From Lysinibacillus sphaericus (GTDB lineage: Bacteria; Bacillota; Bacilli; Bacillales_A; Planococcaceae): a stretch of 48,067 nucleotides of DNA. Shown here piece after piece: positions 17,812 through 24,975 of this stretch; within the stretch, counting starts at the first letter, position 1; each line of letters opens with the position of its first letter. A program made the position numbers and the translations under genes. Below the pieces are notes generated by a model. It did no database searches. It was not told the origin of the DNA and saw only the letters and a list, made by a program, of their open reading frames with translations. The DNA lies in contig NZ_SADV01000030.1 of the NCBI RefSeq assembly GCF_006864135.1, forward strand, positions 1-48,067. Direction: 5' to 3'.

Positions 17812-18363
17812 ATGTACAAAGATAACGAATTAATAATCCGTCCAATTGAGGAGCAAGACTTATCGAAACTATGGGAGTTAATTTATAAAGAAGATGCACC
17901 AGAATGGAAGAAATGGGATGCACCTTACTTTCCGCATAAATCTATTCCATTTGAAAAATTCATGGAAACTGCACCAACATGGGTTGGTAAAGAAAATATG
18001 TGGGTTATCACAGTAGATGAAGCTGTATATGGGATTGTTTCTTATTATTTTGAAGATGAACAATCTGTCTGGTTGGAAATAGGTATAGTTATACACGAAG
18101 GTCAAAATTGGAATAAAGGAATAGGAACTCGTTCACTAAAACTTTGGCTTAACCATATATTTAATTCATTACCACTTCAAAGAGTAGGTTTAACTACTTG
18201 GTCAGGGAATGATAGAATGATTCGGGTTGGAGAGAAGTTAGGTATGCAAATGGAAGCTCGTATCAGAAAAGTACGCTTTTATGAAGACGATTATTATGAT
18301 TCTATTCGTATGGGCATTTTAAGAGAAGAATGGGAAGCATTAAAACCTGCTTTGAAAATTTAA
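17812..18363 (+). CDS. GNAT N-acetyltransferase (RimJ/RimL type)
   Basis: A 183-residue acetyltransferase. The acetyl-CoA loop appears as WNKGIGTRSLKLWL (about 99-112), after a WLEIGIVI strand, followed by the RVGLTTWSGNDRMIRVGEKLGM block in which the N/R and EKLGM positions mark the RimJ/RimL-like subfamily. B. subtilis YoaA is a similar protein. The target could be an N-terminus or a small amine. AAGAGGAAT is the ribosome site. It ends with its own terminator. Confidence 0.88.
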   Translation: MYKDNELIIRPIEEQDLSKLWELIYKEDAPEWKKWDAPYFPHKSIPFEKFMETAPTWVGKENMWVITVDEAVYGIVSYYFEDEQSVWLEIGIVIHEGQNWNKGIGTRSLKLWLNHIFNSLPLQRVGLTTWSGNDRMIRVGEKLGMQMEARIRKVRFYEDDYYDSIRMGILREEWEALKPALKI

Positions 18364-18364
18364 G

Positions 18365-18398
18365 AAACAAGAGTCGGCTTAACAACTCTTGTTTTATT
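18365..18398 (+). terminator. Terminator of the acetyltransferase gene
   Basis: A 10-bp stem (18365-18374 with 18385-18394) followed by TTTT. Confidence 0.8.
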
Positions 18399-18444
18399 AA
18401 AAATAAAATTGTGAAATTTGCACTTAAAATAACAAGGCGTTAAA

Positions 18445-18489
18445 AAAGCCTGTATCAATGATTACTTGGTAATCAACGATACAGGCTTT
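18445..18489. other. Orphan long hairpin
   Basis: A 12-bp perfect outer stem (18445-18456 with 18478-18489) and a 6-bp inner stem (18460-18465 with 18469-18474) separated by a small internal loop. The gene before it already has a terminator and no gene ends here. Confidence 0.6.
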
Positions 18490-18527
18490 ACTATATATAT
18501 TTAGTTTCAAAGAAGGCTTCTTTTAAT

Positions 18528-18759
18528 CGTTTTAACTTCTTTCAACGGGTGTCCAAACATTCGCTGAAATAGAGGAATTCAGTTTAAGAACGCCACGTCC
18601 TGTGGCAACGACTGAGTGACCCGCATCGTACTGTTGCTGCTGCCGCTTCGCTTTCGCGCAAAAAAAAATTGTTGGCCAAAAGCTTCCGACGGATGTCACA
18701 GAATCGGCTTTGTGTAAGTACAAAGCCGATTCTGGACGCAATTATGCCGAGGCATAATT
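18528..18759 (+). repeat. Family 1 repeat, longest copy B
   Basis: Starts TTTTAACTTCTTTCAAC and ends with the hairpin AATTATGCCGAGGCATAATT (18740-18759). Inside are GCCACGTCCTGTGGCAACG, CTTCGCTTTCGCG and a perfect 15-bp stem (18699-18713 with 18720-18734). It has no coding capacity of its own. It lies between the acetyltransferase and transglutaminase genes, a 497-bp stretch otherwise without a gene. Confidence 0.75.
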
Positions 18760-18860
18760 TTGATAAGTCATTTTTAAGGAATTTTACGATTAAATTAATC
18801 ATTCATTAACATAATAAGAAATTACACGCATAAACTAGTTATTAAAGGAGAAAGACTCAT

Positions 18861-20114
18861 ATGAGAAAATATATATATAATGTTGTCATTATATTATTTG
18901 TTCTACAAATGAGTCATGTGCAAGTATTCGCAAACTATGAACAAAAGAATATCGCAACGGCCAATACAATAGAAACACTACAACATCTTATTCAAAAACA
19001 AGTCATGCAATTATCTACTGAATTTGATATTCGTTATACTGGTAATACGTCGGAAATAAAAGATGAACTATCAGAGCTTGTAAAACATGCTATTCAGGAT
19101 CCATATATTTACGCCAATATTTCTAGTTTTAAATGGAAATATGATGGCTATGCCAATAATATTGTCATTAGTTTTGTGTTTACCTATCATATTACACAGG
19201 AAGAGGAGGTATTCGTAGAACAGACTTTGACGAATATTATTACACCTATGCATGGATTAAGTGAATTGCAGAAAATACAGGCTGCACATGATTTTATCGT
19301 TCTATCTGCTGAATATTCGAAGGACACAAAAGGAAGTCAATATTCTCCCTACACATTGCTTACGGAGAACAAGGGAGTTTGTCAGGCGTATGCTCTAGTG
19401 CTTTATCGAATGCTAGAGAAGCTAGGCTTTGAGGTACAATATGTACCAGGAAATGTAGGGGAACAATTACACGCTTGGGTCTTAGTGAAGCTTGATAATG
19501 AATGGTATCATATCGATGTTACATGGGATGATCCATTGCCTGATCGTAAAGGTGAGGTCCGTTATCATTATTTTTTAGTGTCTGATCGCCAATTAGCTCA
19601 GGATCACTCTTGGGACTATGCGAGTTTCCCAGCTGCTACAAGTGAAGCTTATGTTGATTTACAAAAAACGGATAAGGTTGAAGTTGTTACGAAACCAATA
19701 CTGGATAGTCATTTTGCCTTTGATAAAGGGCTATTCATTTTAAGTAACAATAAACAAACAGTTAAACAATTAATAGTACAGTCTAGACTGCTTTTAAAAA
19801 GTAATAACAGCGATAATTTTGTTCAGGTGCATTTAAATGAATGGGAACCAATCATTTTAGAAAGTAATATAGCCCAAGTAAAGGGTAATCGAAAGATAAC
19901 ACAAAATGCTATCCATAAGAAAAAAGGGCTAATTAGTATTTATAGAGTAGAAAAAAGAATGCCACAAGAAAAGTACGTCATAATAAAGGAGGTGCCCCAT
20001 ACTTTGTTCGGGGCACCTCCTTACTCATTTATTTGTGTTTATTTAACTTCTTTCAGCGAGTGTCCAAACGATTACGGACGCAATTGCAAAAGACTATTTC
20101 ATTGCAGTATTTAA
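18861..20114 (+). CDS. Secreted transglutaminase-like protein with abnormal C-terminus
   Basis: 417 residues. A signal peptide (1-24, ending QVFA) leads into a helical region and a transglutaminase/protease-like fold: C174 in KGVCQAYA, H204 in EQLHAWVLVK and D219 in YHIDVTWDDP form the expected triad. In relatives such domains act as wall-associated peptidases or cross-linkers. The last 40 or so residues are read from an 11-bp GC-rich hairpin (19988-20020) and a family 1 repeat fragment. A double stop TAATAA at 19981-19986, just before the hairpin, lies in the +1 frame. The native end was probably near there, and a small indel extended the reading frame. AAAGGAGAAAG is the ribosome site. The end overlaps the convergent znuA by 21 bp. 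Confidence 0.8.
   Translation: MRKYIYNVVIILFVLQMSHVQVFANYEQKNIATANTIETLQHLIQKQVMQLSTEFDIRYTGNTSEIKDELSELVKHAIQDPYIYANISSFKWKYDGYANNIVISFVFTYHITQEEEVFVEQTLTNIITPMHGLSELQKIQAAHDFIVLSAEYSKDTKGSQYSPYTLLTENKGVCQAYALVLYRMLEKLGFEVQYVPGNVGEQLHAWVLVKLDNEWYHIDVTWDDPLPDRKGEVRYHYFLVSDRQLAQDHSWDYASFPAATSEAYVDLQKTDKVEVVTKPILDSHFAFDKGLFILSNNKQTVKQLIVQSRLLLKSNNSDNFVQVHLNEWEPIILESNIAQVKGNRKITQNAIHKKKGLISIYRVEKRMPQEKYVIIKEVPHTLFGAPPYSFICVYLTSFSECPNDYGRNCKRLFHCSI
19988..20020. terminator. GC-rich terminator-like hairpin inside the transglutaminase ORF
   Basis: A perfect 11-bp stem (19988-19998 with 20010-20020). On the minus strand it is followed by TTTATTATG, so it can end the znuA transcript. Confidence 0.65.
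20042..20098 (+). repeat. Family 1 repeat, fragment D
   Basis: Keeps the left end (TTAACTTCTTTCAGCG, GTGTCCAAACG) and GGACGCAATT. It is read as protein in the transglutaminase ORF and touches the end of znuA. Confidence 0.6.
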
Positions 20115-21065
20115 AGTTTTAATATTTCTCTTCATAAGGGTGAAGTAAGTTTCATTATTCTTTACATCATCTGCTGTTAAAACACTTAAATTGTGTAAGA
20201 CAAGAGATTCTGCTCCGACCTCTTTTTGGATAACTTCAGCTAATTTAGAAGAGACATTTTGCTCGAATAAAATGTAGTGAATATGCAATTTATTTGCTTT
20301 ATCAACAATCGCCGTAAGTTCTTTTTGAGAAGGCTCGTTTTGTGAGTTTAAACCGGCTATTGGAACTTGCTTTAAGCCGTATTGTCCTGCGATATAGCCA
20401 AATGCTGCATGAGATACGAAGAACGTTTTCTCTTGCGCTTGATCAGCCATAGCTTTAAATTCATTGTCTAAATCTTGTAGTTCTTTTACTAATGCCTCGT
20501 AGTTAGCTGTAAATGTAGCTTCTTGTGCTGGCATTTTTTCAACTAGAGTGTTTTTAATGGAAAGTGCTAAGTCTTGACTAATAGTTGGAGATAGCCAAAC
20601 ATGTGGATCTACATTACCATGATCATGGTCCTCATGCCCGTGTTCATCTTCATCTTCGTGATCATCATGAGAGTGACCTGTGCTCACAGCTAATTTTTCA
20701 TCTGAAACCTGATCTGCAGTTGCTACCATTGTTACATCTTCATTAGCCAGAGTCTTTTTAGCATTTTCAACAAAGCCTTCTAGCCCTAAGCCTATATAGA
20801 AAAATATATCGGCATCTGCTAATTTCATCATATCTTTTTGTGTTGGCTCAAATGTGTGCTCATTGGCGCCAGCAGGATAAATTGAAGAAACCTCTACAAA
20901 ATCGCCACCAATTCGTTGTGCAAAATAACTTAATGGATAGACAGTTGTGTAAATTGTTAATTTATCCTTTTTCTCAGACTGTTTGGATGTAGCTGATTTA
21001 TTCCCACAGGCAGCAGTGAATAGGGCAAGAACTGTAATTAAAAATAACAAAAATACTTTTTTCAT
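20094..21065 (-). CDS. znuA: Zinc ABC-transporter substrate-binding lipoprotein
   Basis: A 323-residue ZnuA/AdcA-type cluster A-I lipoprotein that captures Zn outside the membrane. Residues 1-20 form a lipoprotein signal (…LALFTAAC, lipid on C20). A His/Asp/Glu-rich loop (GHSHDDHEDEDEHGHEDHDH) precedes the ligand block NVDPHVWLSP, and later histidines are in SHAAFGY. I start at 21065, behind AGAGGT (21076-21081); an ATG at 21086 would place that site inside the gene. The znuB/znuC partners are absent from the window, so it is an orphan or works with a distant permease. A Zur box controls it. Confidence 0.93.
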   Translation of the reverse strand: MKKVFLLFLITVLALFTAACGNKSATSKQSEKKDKLTIYTTVYPLSYFAQRIGGDFVEVSSIYPAGANEHTFEPTQKDMMKLADADIFFYIGLGLEGFVENAKKTLANEDVTMVATADQVSDEKLAVSTGHSHDDHEDEDEHGHEDHDHGNVDPHVWLSPTISQDLALSIKNTLVEKMPAQEATFTANYEALVKELQDLDNEFKAMADQAQEKTFFVSHAAFGYIAGQYGLKQVPIAGLNSQNEPSQKELTAIVDKANKLHIHYILFEQNVSSKLAEVIQKEVGAESLVLHNLSVLTADDVKNNETYFTLMKRNIKTLNTAMK

Positions 21066-21084
21066 CTTATAGTATACCTCTTTC

Positions 21085-21105
21085 AAATAGTAATCATTAC
21101 GATTT
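21085..21105 (-). promoter_or_regulatory. Zur box
   Basis: A 21-bp imperfect palindrome; read on the minus strand it contains TCGTAATGATTACTA flanked by AAA and TTT. It differs from the B. subtilis Zur consensus (TCGTAATnATTACGA) at one core base. It lies between promoter and ribosome site of znuA. Confidence 0.85.
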
Positions 21106-21124
21106 ATTTTTTTGAACAGTTTCT

Positions 21125-21153
21125 ATAATAACGCACATTTGAAAAAAGCACAA
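21125..21153 (-). promoter_or_regulatory. znuA promoter
   Basis: On the minus strand TTGTGC (21148-21153), 17 bp, TATTAT (21125-21130). Transcription would start just before the Zur box, so repressor binding would block it. Confidence 0.6.
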
Positions 21154-21155
21154 GA

Positions 21156-21191
21156 AAAAATGACCCTCGAAAATTAATTCTTTTTCGAAGG
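21156..21191 (-). terminator. Terminator overlapping the yidD stop
   Basis: On the minus strand a 10-bp stem (21182-21191 with 21164-21173, one G-T pair) followed by TCATTTTTT. The stop codon is in the loop. Confidence 0.75.
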
Positions 21192-21407
21192 CCATTTTTC
21201 AGGTACTGGATCAAAGCCACCTGGATGGAATGGCTGGCATTTTGATATACGTTTAATTGTTAAATAGAATCCTTTAATGGCACCGTGTTTTTGAAAAGCT
21301 TCAAGTCCATAAGAAGAGCATGTAGGATAGAAGCGACAGGATGGCGGCGTCATAGGTGATATAAACTTTCTGTAAAACTTAATGAGCCATATAAAGGGAT
21401 ATTTCAT
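21174..21407 (-). CDS. yidD: Membrane protein insertion efficiency factor YidD
   Basis: A 77-residue YidD protein (B. subtilis YtjA). It has the amphipathic N-terminal helix and the family core [20 protein letters not shown] with two conserved cysteines, then [13 protein letters not shown]. It associates with the inner face of the membrane and assists YidC-dependent insertion. Its ATG overlaps the stop of the upstream small gene as ATGA, so the two are translationally coupled; the weak AAAGGA site upstream supports this. It sits away from rnpA/yidC, as in Bacillus. Confidence 0.96.
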   Translation of the reverse strand: MKYPFIWLIKFYRKFISPMTPPSCRFYPTCSSYGLEAFQKHGAIKGFYLTIKRISKCQPFHPGGFDPVPEKWPSKKN

Positions 21408-21565
21408 AGTTGTTTGTCCTTTTGCTGAGTGTTGATTTGCTTAGGTTTAGCATCGATAGTTTGTGTAAAGAAATTGCTTTTTTTCTTCAACAAGACAATG
21501 ACTGAAACGCCAAACATAAGCATCATCATTGCGATCATAATGATTATTGGTAATGGTACTCCCAT
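21404..21565 (-). CDS. Small membrane protein coupled to yidD (53 aa)
   Basis: Starts at ATG 21565 with GGAGTGAACGCA upstream. Residues 4-26 form one hydrophobic, Met-rich helix ([20 protein letters not shown]), then KKK and a polar tail rich in Q and K. The likely topology is tail in the cytosol. The TGA stop shares ATGA with the yidD start. I do not recognise a family. It may be a Lysinibacillus-lineage protein working with YidD, or simply a leader cistron. It is too short for ordinary ORF calling. Confidence 0.7.
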   Translation of the reverse strand: MGVPLPIIIMIAMMMLMFGVSVIVLLKKKSNFFTQTIDAKPKQINTQQKDKQL

Positions 21566-21635
21566 TGCGTTCACTCCAAATTCTATTTGTTAATTATATT
21601 ATAAAAGAATGTCTTAAAAAAATGTACAAATTGAA

Positions 21636-21782
21636 CTAGTCATCATCTTGATGAAAGCTTTGTTGAGGTTTTTCATCAACGGTATGTTTAAAAGCATACG
21701 CACGATTGACACTAATAATAGTCGCGACCGTTACTAAAATAACGATGATTGCTCCTACAATTAAGAGTGTGATTAAACTCAT
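21636..21782 (-). CDS. ytzI: YtzI-like small membrane protein (48 aa)
   Basis: ATG at 21782 behind GGAGTGAATGCC, nearly the same leader as the next gene. Residues 2-24 are one transmembrane helix, followed by NRAYAFKHTVDEKPQ; the 'AYxxKHTVD' tail is what I remember of Bacillus YtzI. It leads the ytzI-small protein-yidD unit, with 70 bp to the next start. Function unknown. Confidence 0.72.
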   Translation of the reverse strand: MSLITLLIVGAIIVILVTVATIISVNRAYAFKHTVDEKPQQSFHQDDD

Positions 21783-21881
21783 GGCATTCACTCCGTTCCT
21801 TATTCCTTACTCCCTATTATAAATTAGATCATCTACCTTAGTTGTGAAGGAAGTTTGACATTCCAGCGAATAAAACAGTCA

Positions 21882-21905
21882 TTTTACCACCATACTATGG
21901 TAAAA
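21882..21905 (+). promoter_or_regulatory. Palindrome overlapping a ribosome site
   Basis: TTTTACCA and TGGTAAAA, 8 bp apart, with the right arm running into the AAAAGGAG ribosome site of the next gene. A TTGACA at 21855-21860 lies upstream without a clear -10 box. It could be an operator or an RNA hairpin affecting translation. Confidence 0.4.
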
Positions 21906-21921
21906 GGAGTGTTTTGTAGAG

Positions 21922-22239
21922 ATGGATCGTCAACGTGTATATTTTTCACTTGCCAATAGAACGTATTATACAAATCCATATGCAGGACAGTGGAACTTTG
22001 AACTTAACATAGATCGCCAAGCATTAGATGTATTTGAAAAGATTTTTCAGCAAATGCAAATGTTAGAAATCGCGAATGCGTGGCGTGCGCAATTGCCATA
22101 TATACAGTATCATCTTGATAGAGAAAATGATGAAATTGATTTGCGATTAAAAAAAATCTATGCACTTGTTCATGAGTATGGGGATGCGGATACGAAGGCA
22201 TTTGTTGAACAACTTCCATATTTCAATAAACGTGTCTAA
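21922..22239 (+). CDS. Conserved-looking small protein of unknown function
   Basis: A 105-residue soluble protein rich in aromatic residues and Glu/Asp. It starts DRQRVYFSLANRTYYTN, then has two predicted helices (about 30-60 and 66-85). No signal peptide, cysteine or catalytic motif. It has a good ribosome site (GGAGTG) and its own terminator. Its position next to ytkD suggests a housekeeping yt-type gene, but I cannot name it. Confidence 0.75.
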   Translation: MDRQRVYFSLANRTYYTNPYAGQWNFELNIDRQALDVFEKIFQQMQMLEIANAWRAQLPYIQYHLDRENDEIDLRLKKIYALVHEYGDADTKAFVEQLPYFNKRV

Positions 22240-22246
22240 AGGTAGG

Positions 22247-22276
22247 GTCACTGAAAAACATCAGTGACTTTTTTTT
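22247..22276 (+). terminator. Terminator
   Basis: A perfect 8-bp stem (22247-22254 with 22261-22268) followed by eight T. Confidence 0.92.
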
Positions 22277-22326
22277 ATTGATGAAAGCTAATTTCTCTTG
22301 AATTATAAGAGAAGAGCACATGTTTT

Positions 22327-22408
22327 TAGGCGTCAATTTGTGGCACTGTTATTGTTCGAGATCGAATGAACATAATAGTAGATGTCGTATTACTTCTTAA
22401 TAGACGCC
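22327..22408. other. Nested inverted repeats before ytkD
   Basis: An outer pair, TAGGCGTC and GACGCCTA, encloses an imperfect inner pair (CTGTTATTGTTCG with CGAATGAACATAATAG). It could be a structured RNA or an old mobile repeat. No gene in 22277-22552. Confidence 0.35.
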
Positions 22409-22552
22409 TATCGCACCGCTTAATGGAAGTTAATATTAGTGATTTTATCTGTTGATTGTACATACATGAATACTCTATAGTGAAATAAAAGGTCATCACG
22501 GTAACGCTGATTCGACTCAGTGTATGCAATATAGAATAAGGAGTTGAAGAGC

Positions 22553-23017
22553 ATGTTTACATTTACAGATTTAAATGGTTTACAAGTGGATTTAAGTTTT
22601 AAAAGAGACGAATTGGACACGGAGCCTAAGCATGTACTTATTTTATTAAAACATGAAAATAAGTGGTTATGTACGATTCATAAACGACGTGGTGTCGAGG
22701 TTCCAGGTGGAAAGCAAGAACCTGGGGAAACATTGGAGCAGGCAGCAATTAGGGAAGTATTCGAGGAGACTGGTGTTCATGTGAAAAATCTTAGATGGTT
22801 TGCAGAATACGCCGTCCATGATGACATCTTATTTTGTAAAACGGTCTTTACCGCGCAGTTTGCGGGGCAGGAGGATATTGAATTTGATTTAGAAACTTCA
22901 GGGATGACTTGGCTAACGGATGAAGAATTTGCTCATCATCCAAATTTAAGCTTTCATATGAAGGATGCAGGAATGCAGAAAATGCTGGAGGAGTTGAAGC
23001 ATTATGATCAATGGTAA
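22553..23017 (+). CDS. ytkD: Nudix hydrolase YtkD
   Basis: A 154-residue Nudix protein. The Nudix box spans about residues 53-75 with all key positions (GGKQEPGE…REVFEETGV). B. subtilis YtkD removes oxidised nucleoside triphosphates and has been linked to mRNA 5' pyrophosphate removal. I use ATG 22553 because AAGGAG (22538-22543) is 9 bp upstream; a TTG at 22544 touches that site. It overlaps the next gene by 14 bp. Confidence 0.93.
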   Translation: MFTFTDLNGLQVDLSFKRDELDTEPKHVLILLKHENKWLCTIHKRRGVEVPGGKQEPGETLEQAAIREVFEETGVHVKNLRWFAEYAVHDDILFCKTVFTAQFAGQEDIEFDLETSGMTWLTDEEFAHHPNLSFHMKDAGMQKMLEELKHYDQW

Positions 23018-23777
23018 GATCGTTGGAAAACGTCCTTATCCTTCGCCTAATCCAGCTATTCGTTTAACGGAAATCACGTATATGTCACATGGCCTACGTG
23101 TGAAGGGATTACTAGCGGAACCTAAGGCAGAAGGTACATATGATGGCTTTTTATATTTACGGGGAGGCATGCAAAGCATTGGCATGGTTAGACCTTCGCG
23201 TGTCGCGCAATTTGCAGCTCAAGGCTTTATCGTTTTTGCTCCATATTACCGTGGCAATCGAGGTGGAGAAGGTCGAGATGAATTTGCAGGAGCTGATCGG
23301 TATGACGCTGTATACGCAGTAGACGTGCTAAAACAGTTTTGCAATGATAATATTCATGTCTTTGGTTTTTCACGTGGTGGCATTATGGCGCTTTGGACTG
23401 CTATTTTACGTAGAGATATTACATCTGTTGTGACATGGGCAGGAGTATCTGATGCAACAGCTACATATTGGGAGCGGACAGATATGCGCAGGATGATGAA
23501 GCGGGTTATTGGAGGGACGCCTAATCGTGTACCAGATGCTTATGACGCTCGAACACCACTTTTTGAGATAGAGCACATTACAGCTCCAGTACTTATTATT
23601 CATGGCTATCGTGATGAAAATGTAGATATTGAGCATGCGAGACAATTAGAATTTTATTTAAAGGATGCTAATAAAAGATATGAAACATGGTATGATCTTC
23701 GCTATGCTCATCAGTTTCCACCGGCCGAAAATCGAGCAACAGTACATGCACTGTGTGAATGGATGAAACGTCAATAG
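23004..23777 (+). CDS. ytmA: Prolyl-oligopeptidase-type hydrolase YtmA
   Basis: A 257-residue S9-like alpha/beta hydrolase. The nucleophile is in GFSRGG, the acid in HGYRDENV and the histidine in YAHQFPP; no propeller domain and no signal peptide. Length is the same as I recall for B. subtilis YtmA. It overlaps ytkD by 14 bp, so both are made together. The substrate is unknown, probably a small ester or peptide. Confidence 0.88.
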   Translation: MINGKIVGKRPYPSPNPAIRLTEITYMSHGLRVKGLLAEPKAEGTYDGFLYLRGGMQSIGMVRPSRVAQFAAQGFIVFAPYYRGNRGGEGRDEFAGADRYDAVYAVDVLKQFCNDNIHVFGFSRGGIMALWTAILRRDITSVVTWAGVSDATATYWERTDMRRMMKRVIGGTPNRVPDAYDARTPLFEIEHITAPVLIIHGYRDENVDIEHARQLEFYLKDANKRYETWYDLRYAHQFPPAENRATVHALCEWMKRQ

Positions 23778-23801
23778 ATGACGCTTTGAACTTTTTTGTT
23801 T

Positions 23802-23864
23802 GAAAAACTGCTCAGCTAGCCCGAAAAATTGCTCAGGTAGATTAAAAAACCGTACAGGTGCTTA
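23802..23864 (+). repeat. Three 21-bp repeat units running into a terminator
   Basis: Units at 23802-23822, 23823-23843 and 23844-23864. The first two read GAAAAAYTGCTCAGSTAG plus three bases; the third is diverged and supplies the left arm of the terminator at 23849-23884. Confidence 0.6.
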
Positions 23865-23884
23865 ATATCAGGCACCTGTACGGT
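23844..23884 (-). terminator. Terminator of the membrane-anchored hydrolase
   Basis: A 13-bp perfect stem (23849-23861 with 23872-23884) that runs into TTTTTT on the minus strand. Confidence 0.85.
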
Positions 23885-23896
23885 AGAAAAAGATAT

Positions 23897-24853
23897 TTAC
23901 TCTGTATATTTTGCTAAGAAGTTATTAATAGTTTTCCAGTAAGAGTCTCCAGCAACGCTTTCTGCAAGGCTATGTCCGGCACCTTCAACTATAAATTTCT
24001 CCTTCGGTACATTGGCAGCCTCGTATACTTTATCTAGCATATCAGATGGAACAAATGTATCATTACTTCCATGAATGAATAGCATAGGTGTTTTCGATTT
24101 CGCTACTTGCTTGACGCTATCAGCTTCACCAAGCGTATAGTCAGCTTTTAACTTCGTTACAATTGAAGAAAACTGCATAATGGGGAATTCAGATAACTTA
24201 AAGAGTGCTTGCAATTGATAGGAGAATTCATCCCAAACTGAGGAATAACCACAATCCTCAATAATAGCCTTAACATTGCCAGGTAGCTCCTCTCCTGAGG
24301 CCATCATCACTGTAGCACCTCCCATGGAAACACCATACAAAATAATTTCAACGTTTTTATCAGAACTGATCACATTATTAATCCAAGAGACTACATCAAG
24401 TCGATCATGCCAACCCATACCGATATAGTCACCCTCACTTTTCCCATGAGCCCTTGCATCAGGTACGAGAACATTGTAGCCTGTATCGTAAAAATGCTTA
24501 GCATACTTTGTCATTTGTGAGCCATCAGATGAATATCCATGGAAAACAATTGCCCATTTATTTGTTTCGTTGGTATTTTTAAGTGTATAGGCATGTAATT
24601 TTAAATCATCGAAAGCCTGTATGTAAGAGTCCTTGTAATTCTCTTTAAACCACTTCTCGCTCTCTTCTTTTTCTTTAGCATCCTTAGGACTAACAGCAAT
24701 AGAATTGTGCGGAGCATTAAACACATCTGATTTATCAGTATTAGGATTTAAGGCAAAATTATAAAAATAATTCCCTGCAAAAAATCCAGCCACAACAAAC
24801 AATACTAATAGCAGACTGACAATGGTAATAATCACTTTATATTTCTTTTTCAT
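23897..24853 (-). CDS. Membrane-anchored alpha/beta hydrolase
   Basis: A 318-residue protein. An N-terminal transmembrane helix (about 8-30) anchors an extracytoplasmic hydrolase of the BAAT/YqkD-like type: oxyanion loop FHGYSSDG, nucleophile in YGVSMGG, acid in HGSNDTFVP and histidine in GAGHSLAES. ATG 24853 is the start, behind AGGAGG (24860-24865); the open frame continues 23 residues upstream without a ribosome site. It is a single gene with its own terminator. The substrate is unknown. Confidence 0.87.
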   Translation of the reverse strand: MKKKYKVIITIVSLLLVLFVVAGFFAGNYFYNFALNPNTDKSDVFNAPHNSIAVSPKDAKEKEESEKWFKENYKDSYIQAFDDLKLHAYTLKNTNETNKWAIVFHGYSSDGSQMTKYAKHFYDTGYNVLVPDARAHGKSEGDYIGMGWHDRLDVVSWINNVISSDKNVEIILYGVSMGGATVMMASGEELPGNVKAIIEDCGYSSVWDEFSYQLQALFKLSEFPIMQFSSIVTKLKADYTLGEADSVKQVAKSKTPMLFIHGSNDTFVPSDMLDKVYEAANVPKEKFIVEGAGHSLAESVAGDSYWKTINNFLAKYTE

Positions 24854-24932
24854 ATATATCCTCCTAAAACTACTATTATGAATTATACACAAAGATACTA
24901 ATATGAAAAGTAGAATTCTCAAAATAGGGAAT

Positions 24933-24965
24933 AAAAAAAAGGGAACGACTGAAATCGTTCCCTTT
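24933..24965 (-). terminator. Terminator of pckA
   Basis: An 11-bp stem (24938-24948 with 24955-24965) with eight T on the minus strand. Confidence 0.92.
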
Positions 24966-24975
24966 GCTTAGTAAA

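Noticed and set aside
22327..22408. Riboswitch before ytkD
   Set aside because: No match to any known riboswitch core, and no terminator or ribosome-site hairpin connects it to the gene.
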